DNA from: Haliscomenobacter sp033763495
GTDB taxonomy: Bacteria > Bacteroidota > Bacteroidia > Chitinophagales > Saprospiraceae
DNA length: 64,000 nt
Assembly (NCBI RefSeq): GCF_033763495.1
Contig: NZ_JANRKL010000152.1
Location: 1 to 64,000 of the forward strand
Direction of reading: 5' to 3'
A program made the position numbers and the translations under genes. Positions 1 to 9,800 of this stretch are shown piece after piece. The notes below the pieces were generated by a model. It made no database searches. It was not told the origin of the DNA and saw nothing but the letters and a program-made list of their open reading frames with translations. Within the stretch, counting starts at the first letter, position 1; every line of letters starts with the position of its first letter.

Positions 1-75
1 GAAACGCTTTACCTTGCCGGATCCAGTCACCTTGAAACGCTTCTTGGCGCTGGAATGTGTTTTCATCTTTGGCAT
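1..75 (-). CDS. rpmI: 50S ribosomal protein L35, N-terminal part (cut by window edge)
   Basis: The first 25 codons of L35, read on the minus strand from the ATG at 75-73, begin MPKMKTHSSAKKRFKVTGSG, the standard L35 start. L35 is a small basic protein of the large ribosomal subunit. The rest of the gene, and probably rplT, lies beyond position 1. In many bacteria infC lies directly upstream of rpmI; here the upstream neighbour is a divergent plus-strand gene at 182, so rpmI seems to be transcribed from its own promoter (box at 103-110). Confidence 0.93.
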   Translation of the reverse strand, partial: MPKMKTHSSAKKRFKVTGSGKVKRF

Positions 76-102
76 GGTTCAACAGTTTTTATGAACGAGG
101 TG

Positions 103-110
103 CAAATGTA
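103..110 (-). promoter_or_regulatory. Promoter -7 box for rpmI
   Basis: On the minus strand this reads TACATTTG, an exact match to the Bacteroidota -7 consensus TAnnTTTG. It lies 28 bp upstream of the rpmI ATG, giving a leader of about 20 nt. No clear -33 TTTG was found. Confidence 0.55.
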
Positions 111-157
111 GGAAGAACATTCAGTTTAATCTAGTTTTTTACCAAAAAAAATCTGGA

Positions 158-165
158 TACCTTTG
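158..165 (+). promoter_or_regulatory. Promoter -7 box for the LTD/nuclease gene
   Basis: TACCTTTG matches TAnnTTTG exactly and ends 16 bp before the ATG at 182, so the leader would be very short. Together with the box at 103-110 it forms a compact divergent promoter region. Confidence 0.5.
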
Positions 166-181
166 GGGAAATTTATAACCC

Positions 182-3100
182 ATGGATCGTTTCTGCGCCT
201 GCCAGGCTGGTAAATTTATCTTGTTAGGATTGATAAATCTCGTCACAATCATCACTTTATACGCCCAACCCAGCGATTTGATTATTTCCGAATACGTGGA
301 AGGTTCTGGCAACAACAAGGCCATCGAAATCTACAATGGAAGCAGTGCGACCATCAGTTTGAGTACCTACGTGATTCAATTGTACTCGAATGGGGCAAGC
401 GAACCTACTGTTTCCTTGACTTTATTTGGTACCCTGGCAGCGGGTAAAGTTTTTGTCTTGGGGCGCACCGATGCCGACCGAGCCATCATTGCCGTGATGG
501 ATGTGGGATCGAGCAATCTGGTGGCTTTTGATGGAAACGATGCTATTGTACTGCGCAAGGGGGGAGCCAATGGCACTATCATTGATGCAATTGGGCAAAT
601 TGGTTCGAATCCGGGTAATGCAGGTTGGGGAACTGGCGGCATAACAACTACAGACAAAACCCTGCGGCGGCGCAAAGACATTTGCAAAGGGGATGTCGAT
701 GCCAACAACCCTTTTGATCCAGCAACTGAATGGGAGGCTTTTGCCAGCAACACCTTTGACGGATTGGGGAAACACGCCGTGATTTGTGGCCAACTGGATC
801 AGGGACCACAAGTATTGAATACCCAACCCTTGAACAAAGCCAATGGTGTAGCTGCGAACACCAATATCTCAGTCAAATTCAGTGAAAAAGTAATTCTGAA
901 TGTCAATGCGCTGAACCTGACTGGTTCACGCAGTGGAGTACACGCCTTCACGCTCAGCCAGGTGGCGACCAATGATACTACGGATACATTTATTCTTGAT
1001 CCTCAAACTGATTTTTTGGCCGGAGAAATTGTGCAAGTGAGAATCCAGGCTTCGGGAGTTCAAGACCAGGACGCCAATGACCCACCCGATAATTTGCCAG
1101 CGGATTACCTCTTTGGGTTCAGCATTATTAGTTCAACCACCTGCAACACGGAGGCCACTTGGATTTCGGAAGTGCAAGGCAGCGGGTCAAATTCGCCACT
1201 GGAGGGCCAGACCGTTGACGTGGAAGCCATCATTACGGCGGAATTTCAGGAACAGGAGGATGGCAGTTTGTTGGGCTTTTTTATCCAGGAAGAATTGTTC
1301 GACTACGATGACAATGAGCGTAGTTCAGAAGGCCTTTTTGTGTACAACAATGGTTTTGGCCCTCGCGTCAGCATTGGAGATCGGGTGCGCATCCGGGCTC
1401 AGGTAGCAGAGCGGGATGGGGCCACGATTTTGACCCAGGTAAAAGATTTGAAGGTTTGCGCCAGCAAACAGGATTTACCTCCCGCCGCGGTGATTCAGTT
1501 GCCTCAGGATTCAAGCACCGCCTTGGAAGTTGTAGAAGGTATGCGGGTCAGCTTTCCGCAAAAACTGACGATCGTGTTCAATCACGACCTGGGAGAAACG
1601 GGTGAATTGAGCCTTTCCTCCAGTGGGTTGCAATTGCAATACACCGAATTGAATGCACCCAGCATCAAAGCATTTGTGCCGTACCAGGCGCAAAAATTCA
1701 GCGAACGAATCATTCTCGATGATCGCTATACCAATACTTATCGGGTTCCCATTTACCACCTACAAGTGAACAAAGGCAATATGCTGCGCTTGGGCAACTC
1801 GGTAGAGGGGCTCAGTGCGGTCTTGGATTTCAGTAGTGGAAATTACCGGGTACGTCCTTTAGCCCCGGTTGCTTTTACCAATGACAACCCTCGACCTGCG
1901 GCACCCCGTCCGGCGGGCGATCTCAAAATTGCTACCTTCAACCTACTGAATTTTTTCAATGGAGATGGGACTGGCGGTGGCTTTCCTACGGCACGAGGTG
2001 CGCGTACCTTACCCGCCTTTCGCTTGCAAATGCGGAAAATTCTTCAGGCCATCATCCAACTAGACGCTGATATCCTGGGCCTGCAAGAACTGGAAAACGA
2101 TGGCGGTGGCAACCGCAGCGCAGCCCAGGAACTGGTGGACTCCCTCAATGCCCTGCGTGGGCCGGGTACCTACGCTTTGAGCAGCCCGGGCATTCGCTAC
2201 GGTGCCGATCAAATCGTAGTAGGGATCATTTACAAAACGGCCAAAGTAAGACCTGATGGAGGCCCGGTTTTTTTGAACTCTAGCAATGGTATTTTTTTAC
2301 AAAACCGTCTGCCTCTTGCTCAAACCTTTATTGATCGACGAGACGAACGTTTTACCCTGATTGTCAATCATCTGCGATCCAAGCTAGGCGACGGAACCGG
2401 ATTGAATGCCGATATTCTCGATGGCCAAAGCGCCTTTAATCAGGTGCGTACAGATGCCATTCAGGAAATATTGGGCTGGGTGCAAGGCGACCCAACCCGC
2501 TCAGGTGACCCCGATTTTGTGATGGTCGGCGATTACAATGCTTATGAACAAGAAGATCCTCTACGATTGTTAGAGGCGGCTGGTTTTGTGAACGTGGTTC
2601 CGGCCGGTCAGAGCAAGGATTTTGATGGGTTTTTAGGCGACCTCGACCATATTTTTGCTTCACCCAGCATGGCCCGACAGTTTTTGCAAGGAGCCAAATG
2701 GAACATCAACTCGGTGGAATCGCTGAGTTGCTTTCAGTACGATGCTGAGGACTTGTTGCCTGGTACTTCCGAAGATCCTATAGGTGATCCTTTCCGCTGT
2801 TCGGATCACGATCCGGTGGTGGCTGGTTTTACCCTAGGTTTTACCCGCAGTATGATCAACGGGGCGATCGTTAAACGCAATGGAGAACCATTTGCTGGTG
2901 TAAATGTGGCCCTCAGTGGCGCAGCTCAAGCGCAAAACAGCACCCTAATCGATGGCAATTTTACCTTTAGCAACCTCAATGACGGCACCTATACCTTAAC
3001 TCCAGCTTTGGATGTTCAAGCGTCTGAAGGGGTGAGCATCAAGGACATCATTGCCTTGCAAAAGCATATTTTAGGGATAAAACCCATCCAAAATCCTTAT

Positions 3101-3355
3101 CAGTTATTGGCCGCAGATGTGGATAATTCAGGGTCGATATCGGCACTGGATCTGGTGTTGATGCGGCGCTTGATCATGGGACTGGATACCCGCTTCAAAG
3201 GGGTGCCGAGTTGGCGTTTTGTGGATGCAGGGTATGTATTCAAAAATCCAGGTAGCCCCTGGAAGGAGGGTTATCCGACAAGTGTGCGGTTGAACAATTT
3301 GGCAGGGCAGGCTAAGGTGAAGTTTGTTGGGGTGAAAATGGGGGATGTGGAGTGA
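182..3355 (+). CDS. Secreted LTD / endonuclease-exonuclease-phosphatase nuclease with dockerin-like C terminus
   Basis: A secreted 1057-residue multidomain protein, probably an extracellular DNase of the ExeM/NucH type. Residues 1-28 are a signal peptide ending at LYAQ. A lamin-tail domain (31-205, starting DLIISEYVEGSGNNKAIEIYN) is followed by a Big_5-like domain (~206-312) and an OB-fold-like domain (~325-430). The catalytic EEP domain spans ~580-880 and shows the expected residues: FNLLNFF, LQELEND (metal Glu), NHLRSK (His), GDYNAY (Asp/Asn) and SDHDPV (terminal Asp-His). Residues ~890-935 resemble a carboxypeptidase-regulatory beta-sandwich. The last ~120 residues form a dockerin-like module with the calcium-loop pattern DVDNSGSISALD. 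The protein stops at that module's end with no T9SS sorting domain, whereas the next gene carries the same module plus a cohesin-like domain and a T9SS signal. DNA as substrate is inferred from family membership. Confidence 0.87.
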   Translation: MDRFCACQAGKFILLGLINLVTIITLYAQPSDLIISEYVEGSGNNKAIEIYNGSSATISLSTYVIQLYSNGASEPTVSLTLFGTLAAGKVFVLGRTDADRAIIAVMDVGSSNLVAFDGNDAIVLRKGGANGTIIDAIGQIGSNPGNAGWGTGGITTTDKTLRRRKDICKGDVDANNPFDPATEWEAFASNTFDGLGKHAVICGQLDQGPQVLNTQPLNKANGVAANTNISVKFSEKVILNVNALNLTGSRSGVHAFTLSQVATNDTTDTFILDPQTDFLAGEIVQVRIQASGVQDQDANDPPDNLPADYLFGFSIISSTTCNTEATWISEVQGSGSNSPLEGQTVDVEAIITAEFQEQEDGSLLGFFIQEELFDYDDNERSSEGLFVYNNGFGPRVSIGDRVRIRAQVAERDGATILTQVKDLKVCASKQDLPPAAVIQLPQDSSTALEVVEGMRVSFPQKLTIVFNHDLGETGELSLSSSGLQLQYTELNAPSIKAFVPYQAQKFSERIILDDRYTNTYRVPIYHLQVNKGNMLRLGNSVEGLSAVLDFSSGNYRVRPLAPVAFTNDNPRPAAPRPAGDLKIATFNLLNFFNGDGTGGGFPTARGARTLPAFRLQMRKILQAIIQLDADILGLQELENDGGGNRSAAQELVDSLNALRGPGTYALSSPGIRYGADQIVVGIIYKTAKVRPDGGPVFLNSSNGIFLQNRLPLAQTFIDRRDERFTLIVNHLRSKLGDGTGLNADILDGQSAFNQVRTDAIQEILGWVQGDPTRSGDPDFVMVGDYNAYEQEDPLRLLEAAGFVNVVPAGQSKDFDGFLGDLDHIFASPSMARQFLQGAKWNINSVESLSCFQYDAEDLLPGTSEDPIGDPFRCSDHDPVVAGFTLGFTRSMINGAIVKRNGEPFAGVNVALSGAAQAQNSTLIDGNFTFSNLNDGTYTLTPALDVQASEGVSIKDIIALQKHILGIKPIQNPYQLLAADVDNSGSISALDLVLMRRLIMGLDTRFKGVPSWRFVDAGYVFKNPGSPWKEGYPTSVRLNNLAGQAKVKFVGVKMGDVE

Positions 3356-3842
3356 GGTACAACAAGAGAACGATTGAGGCATAAAAGGTCTATTCTCCAA
3401 ATAATAAAACATTAAACATGAAAGCATTCACCCTTTTTGTTGAGCTGAGCACTTGAGTAGATACCCCAAAACCACTATTTTCCATTTTTTACCCCTCCCA
3501 GTACACATTTTCCCCCTTTCATACGTTATCATTGCAATGGTTTTTTAATCACTTTACACATAGTCCCATGCAACACGTTTTACCCAATCACCGATTTGGG
3601 CATTTTATGCGTTTATTCCTGTTTACGCTATGCCCCGTGTATTGCCCCCTGCAAAGCGCCACCATTTACCTGCCTCCACGTAGCTTTCTTCATGTTGATC
3701 CAAGGTTGAACTATCATCGGCCACAATTCTGGTCGGACAAACGCTAACCTGAGGGCTTGAATAAGCCCAATAGTTTACCTTTGTCCTTTTTTACATTCAG
3801 CTCTTTTGTGTTTTAAGAGGCTTTTTAACATACCAATACACC
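3356..3842. other. Intergenic gap, 487 bp
   Basis: No convincing gene or repeat is seen. A 71-codon reading frame (3532-3747, plus) has no recognisable protein character. The only functional site I can support is the promoter box at 3776-3783 for the following giant gene. Confidence 0.5.
3776..3783 (+). promoter_or_regulatory. Promoter -7 box for the giant T9SS protein gene
   Basis: TACCTTTG matches TAnnTTTG exactly. A partial -33 element (CTTG at 3756-3759) lies 16 bp upstream. The leader to the ATG at 3843 would be about 50 nt. Confidence 0.6.
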
Positions 3843-6800
3843 ATGAGAGAAACTATACGCACCATAGTCCTATGGGCGATTTCTATATTTTGGGTCGGTA
3901 CACAAATTCAGGCGCAGAGCTGTACGGCTTCAGCAGGCCAATTTTCCCCGGCCACATTAAGTCATTGCCCTGGTGATTCCATTCAGGTGAATGTGAATGG
4001 CGCGTTTGTGGGGGTGGGGTATACCACTGAATATTGGCTGACGGATACCAATCGGGTATTTTTGGCCAAGGCCAGTTCTACCGGAAAATTTGGCCCCCGA
4101 ACCGCTGGAAAGTACTTCGTTTTTGCCTTCAACCACCAATTGAACAATTCCGCACAATTCCCACCGCAGGTGGACAGTACCGTGGCCAGGGTTCGATTGT
4201 CTACCACAGGATGTTTCGCCCTAAGTGATTCTTTGATCCTTAATTTGGAAGACCTCATCCCCCCGGTGGTACGCTGTAAAAATGTCACCTTGTACCTAGC
4301 TGAAGAAGGGACTGCCGATTTATTGGTGGCCAGTATAGAGGATGGCAGCTCTGAAGAATGTAGTGAAATCCGCAACCCAAGGCTGCGCAAAACTCAGTTT
4401 ACTTGTGCTGATCTGGGTGAAAATACCAATACCTATTACCTGGAAGACGCCAGTGGCAACCTCGATAGTTGCAATTTTACTGTAACAGTGATCGACAACA
4501 TTCGCCCGGTAGCCAATTGCCGCAATGTGACCATTTACCTGAATGCCAATGGCGTGGCGGTACTCAACGTTGATTCACTTAACCTGAACAGCTACGACAA
4601 TTGCGGTGGAATCAAAAGCATAGAGGCCAGCCCCAATCGTTTTACCTGTGCCGATCTGGGGACAAACCTGGTCATTCTGACCGTAAAAGATTCCAGCAAC
4701 AATGTGGGCTTGTGCTCGGCAACGGTTACGGTGCTGGACACCCTTCGTCCCACGGCCAATTGTAAAAACATCGAGGTGTTTTTGGATGAGGAAGGCCAGG
4801 CCAGTATTTTGCCCAGTGCAGTGGACAATGAAAGTGTGGATAACTGCGGCACCATTGCCAGCTTGGATTTGTCTCAAACCAGCTTTACCTGTGCTGATTT
4901 GGGGGAAAAGAGGCTCACGATGACGGTTACAGACCGCAGTGGAAACCAACAAACCTGCACCGCTATTGTTACGGTCCGGGATACCATCAAACCCCGGGTG
5001 CAGTGCCGCACGACCACCATTTTTTTGGGATCAGACGGGCAAGCCGTTTTAGTCCCCTCCTTAATCAATGCAGGTGGTAGCGACAATTGTGCAGGGTTGA
5101 GCTATCGCCTGAGCCGGGATCGTTTCTTTTGTGCCGATCGGGGGCAAGCTGAAGTAACCTTGTACGTTACTGATGCCGCAGGGAATACCGATAGTTGCAG
5201 CACCTTGATCACCGTGGTAGACCAGGTTAAACCACAAGCCCGCTGTAAAAACATAACGGTATACCTGGATGCGAGTGGAAAAGCGGAAATTACACCAGCA
5301 ATGGTCAATAATGGGAGTACCGACAACTGTTTTGTAGACAGTTTGGCCTTGGATAAAAGCACCTTCAGCTGTGAAGACATCGGTGAAAATGCGGTATCAC
5401 TCACGGTGTACGATGAAGAAGGAAACAGCAGTGTTTGTTTGGCGGCAGTGATAGTATTGGATACCTTAAACCCCAGTTTTCAATGTTCGGCCGACCTGAT
5501 CATCAACTCCAATGCTGATGGTGACCAGGATTGCGGCTATACGGTAACCAACCGCCGTCTTAATCCCATCAACCGCAATGACAACTGTGGTATTAGTCGG
5601 GTGTATCACAATTTTACTGCTGCTCCCAGTGATACCACCTTGCTGGGCGCTACTTTTCCGGTAGGGCTTACCCAGGTGCTTTGGACCATCGAGGATGCCA
5701 ATGGCCGCTACCAAACCTGTACGGTAAATGTTACAGTAAATGATGTGTTGCCCCCTGTGCCCGTTTGTGCTGATACGGTATTGGTGCAATTGGGGGCAAA
5801 TGGCAGCCTGCGCATCGACTCCTCAACTGTGGATGCGGGCAGTTATGACAATTGTAAGATTGTAACTTTTGCTTTAAGTAAAGTGGACTTTAACTGCAAT
5901 GACATAGGTTTCCACCGCATCACTGCAACCCTGCGGGACGCTTCGGGAAATACTGCGGATACTGTGGTGGTGGTGGGCATTATCGCTGGAGCTGCCTGTG
6001 GAAGCCCCAAGATCAGTAATGCTAAGGGGCCAAAAATTGGAGACCCCTGCTCTTGCCGAGGCAATGGCGCTTTTGATGAAGAAATTGTGATAGGACCTGC
6101 ACTCCCCAATCAAATCTGGCGGGTGAAGAACACCACTTTGCGCGATTCCCTCAACCTGAATGTGTACCCAGCAGGTACCCAGTTCCGGGAAGTGAAAATT
6201 AAACCCGATTCCAGCATCTATGTGCTGCGTGGGGTGCACCTGGATGGGCAAGGCTATACTCTGGAGGCAGAGAGTCCACTCTTCCCTTCCACCTTGAGTA
6301 TTTCCAACCTCTGCAAATACCCCAAACCTCAGGTGTTTGACCTGGATAACCCCATTTGTTTGTTTACACCAGCCATCACTTTGACTGGAAATGGGGGCAC
6401 CGGAGTGCAAGGAACGGGTAGCTTCAAAATCAATGGCCAAACTGCCAGTACCTTTAACCCCAAAACCTTGGGCACAGGAACCCATCAGGTCACTTATACT
6501 TTTGACGCAGGAAACCCGGCGGGAAAACTGGAGCCCAAAGACGTAGGTTGTACCAGTACCTTGACCAAACAGGTGGTGGTCATCAAAAACGAACCTGTCT
6601 TTGCTTGCCGCTCCGACCTGAGCATCAATGTCAACAGCTCTTGTGAAGTGTTGATTACTCCAGGCATGCTGATGGTCAATAAATTTGATTGTTATGATGA
6701 CTTCGAGGTGATTTTGAACTACAACGGAACCTTGGTGCCCAATCCTGTGCCAGGTAGTTACGTGGGCAAAACCATCACCGGGTACATCCGCTTCAAGCCC

Positions 6801-9800
6801 ACTCCAAACATCATTTCTTGCAACGTGAACATCGTTTTGCAAGACATTACCGGACCTCAGATTATTGCTTGCCCGGAGGACAAAACAACGGGGCTCGTAT
6901 GCACTGATTTTGACTCCATATTTAACAATGTCAAAACCATTGACCCCGCTTTCCGCAATTTTATGGGAAGACCCTTGGTCGAAGACAATTGCGGCGGAAC
7001 CACAATTACCTTTAGTGATGCGATTTTTAATTTTGCAAATTGTCACCCCAGTTATGCCAAGGGAATCATTCGCACTTTTACGGTAAAAGACAAGTTTGGC
7101 AATGCCAGCACCTGTGTGCAGCAGTTCTTTTTCCGCCGCCCTGCGGAGATTTTTTTCCCAAAAGATACCCTGGTCAAAACCAATTGTGAACAAGCCGCGT
7201 TGCCAACGGATACCCAGGGCAACCTGAGCCCGACCATTTCCGGCAGGCCCTGGTTCATCAATGGTTTTGGTAAAAAAGTATACCTCGATAACAGTGCCAA
7301 TACTTGCAACTACTCTGCGACCTATTCCGATCAACGGGTGACCGTATGTGGGACGCGATATGCCCTCATCCGCAACTGGAGACTGATCGATTGGTGTGAC
7401 CCCAGTCGCATGCTAGAAAAACGCCAGTTGGTGGAAGTAGGTGACTTTGATGCACCTATTGTGAGCAGCCCGGAACTGGACCTTGACCGCAATGGGGTGA
7501 TTGATGATACCCTACGTTATGGCGTAGCGCCCTTCAATTGTTTGGCTGCTTTTGCATTGCCGAGCCCCAAAATCGTGGATTGTTCAAGTACCACTTTAAC
7601 GACTGAAATCTACTCCTGGCAGCCTGAAACCATCTCTGGTTTTCCAACTGGACGGATCATTTGGGTAAAACTGGATTTACCCGTTGTGAATGGCCAGGTA
7701 CAAAACGTACCGTTGGGTACCCATTACTTTATTTTTACCGTTCGTGACATTTGTAACCAGGAAACCAAAGATACCGTGGCGTTCAAGGTGTTGGATCGCA
7801 TTGCCCCAACCATGGTTTGCAATAGCGAGTTTGCAGTGTCCCTGGGCGGTGGTGGTATGGCCAGAATTACCACTGCCGATGTCAACAAAAGTAGCCGGGA
7901 CAATTGCGACAATTCCCTGAAGCTGGAAGTTCGGCGTTTGATTCCTGCGGAATGTGCCCCAGATAGTGTGCCTGGATACAGCCTCTGGGATGCTTTTGTA
8001 GATATTTCCTGCTGTGATGTGGGGAAATTGGTCACCATCGAGCTGCGGGGCAGCGACAAATACGGCAATACCAATACTTGTATCACCCGCTTACAAGTGG
8101 AGGATAAATTGGCACCTTTCTGTACGCCTCCACCCAATCGGACCATCAATTGCAACGATATCCCTGATGGTTTGGATATCAGCAGCCTGGCGGTTTTGCA
8201 GCGCAACTTTGGTTTGCCCACTGTAGAAGACAACTGCGAAGTGACCTGGGAAGAATTGTCCCCGATTGTTGACCTCGACAATTGTGGGGTGGGCAGCATT
8301 ACCCGAAAGTTCAGAGCCAGGGATGCAGCAGGAAACCTTTCCGAAAGCATTTGTGAACAAGTCATCACCGTCAATCCGGTCCACAATTACGAAATCAAAT
8401 TCCCCAAAGATGTAGTAAGTTATTGTGGTACCCCATTGCCTGATACTTTGTTGTTGGATGAACTGGCTTGTGATGTGCTGGCCATAAATGTGGAGGATCG
8501 GCAGTTTACCATTCCCGGGGGCGGTTGTTATCAAATTTTCCGTACCTATCAGGTGATGAACCTTTGTGAATACGATGATATTTCGGCTCCGATCATCCTG
8601 AGCAGGGATTTGGATTGTGATTTGCTGCCAGGGGATGAAAACCTCTGGTTGATGGTTCGCCCCAATGGCGTGACCTACCTGGACAAGGACAACAACGAGA
8701 ACAACGTTTTTCCCCGCAACAACGAACGGGGCCGCTCCTGCGATGGCCTTGGCAACCCCATTGGCCATTGGAGCAGCAGCAACATCAACCAATCGCTGAA
8801 ATCGCGTGGTTTTTGGCAATATACCCAGCAGATTACAGTGATTGATACCGTCAAACCCGTGATCAATTACACCCAGGGCGCGCCATTTTGCAGCAATGAC
8901 AACAGCACTTGTAATGGTAGTGTAGACTTGTTGTACACCGTTTTTGAAAACTGCACGCCAAATGGTTTGCAGCTGAGTGGCGGCGTCGACTTGAATAACA
9001 ACGGCAGCATTGATCGGCAATTGAGTGCCAGTGAATTACAGGGTATCTACCCCAATTACCGCATTAGGGGCACTTTTCCCATTGGCACTCATAGTTTTGT
9101 AGTGCAAGTGAGAGATGCCTGTGGAAACATTGGTACCCGCAGTTTGACTTTCCGGGTGGTGGATTGCAAAGCCCCATCGCCCATCTGTAAAAGTGGGATC
9201 ACGGTGACCCTGCAGGCGCTGAATCCGGTACGGGACATCAATGGGGATGGCAAAGAAGATCTGGCTTATGCGGTGGTCAAAGCAGCGGATTTTATTGCCA
9301 GCCCAACGACCGATTGTTCCGGTCCGATCCGCTATTCCATCAACCGTGAAGGCGCCATACCCAACATCAATCAGGATTCCCTCCTGTTGACCTGTACCGA
9401 TGAAGGAACCGTAATTGTGGAAATATACGCCTGGGACAGCGCGAACAACCCCACTGCGATGCAGCCCGATGGTCGCCTGGGTGGACCGAATCATGATTTT
9501 TGCCTCAATTTTGTCACCGTACAAAACAATGGGGATATTTGTATTCCACCTCCGCAAGGCGTGCTAGGAGGCCTCATCCAAACTGAATCAAGGCAAGGTT
9601 TGCCCAATGTGGAGGTTACCCTCAGCGGGCAGGCTTCTAATCGCACGACTTCGACTCCAACGGGCAATTACGTTTTTCTCAATTTGGTAGAGGGCAATGA
9701 TTACACCATTACCCCTCGACTCAATACTGACCACGTCAACGGGGTGTCGACCTTTGATTTGTTGTTGATCCGCAAACACATTCTGGGGGTTACAGCCCTG

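Noticed and set aside
3532..3747. 71-codon plus-strand frame in the gap before the giant gene
   Set aside because: Composition is not protein-like, no promoter lies upstream and there is no family resemblance.
5874..7334. 486-codon minus-strand frame inside the giant T9SS gene
   Set aside because: Antisense shadow of a clearly coding gene; no domain or signal is visible.
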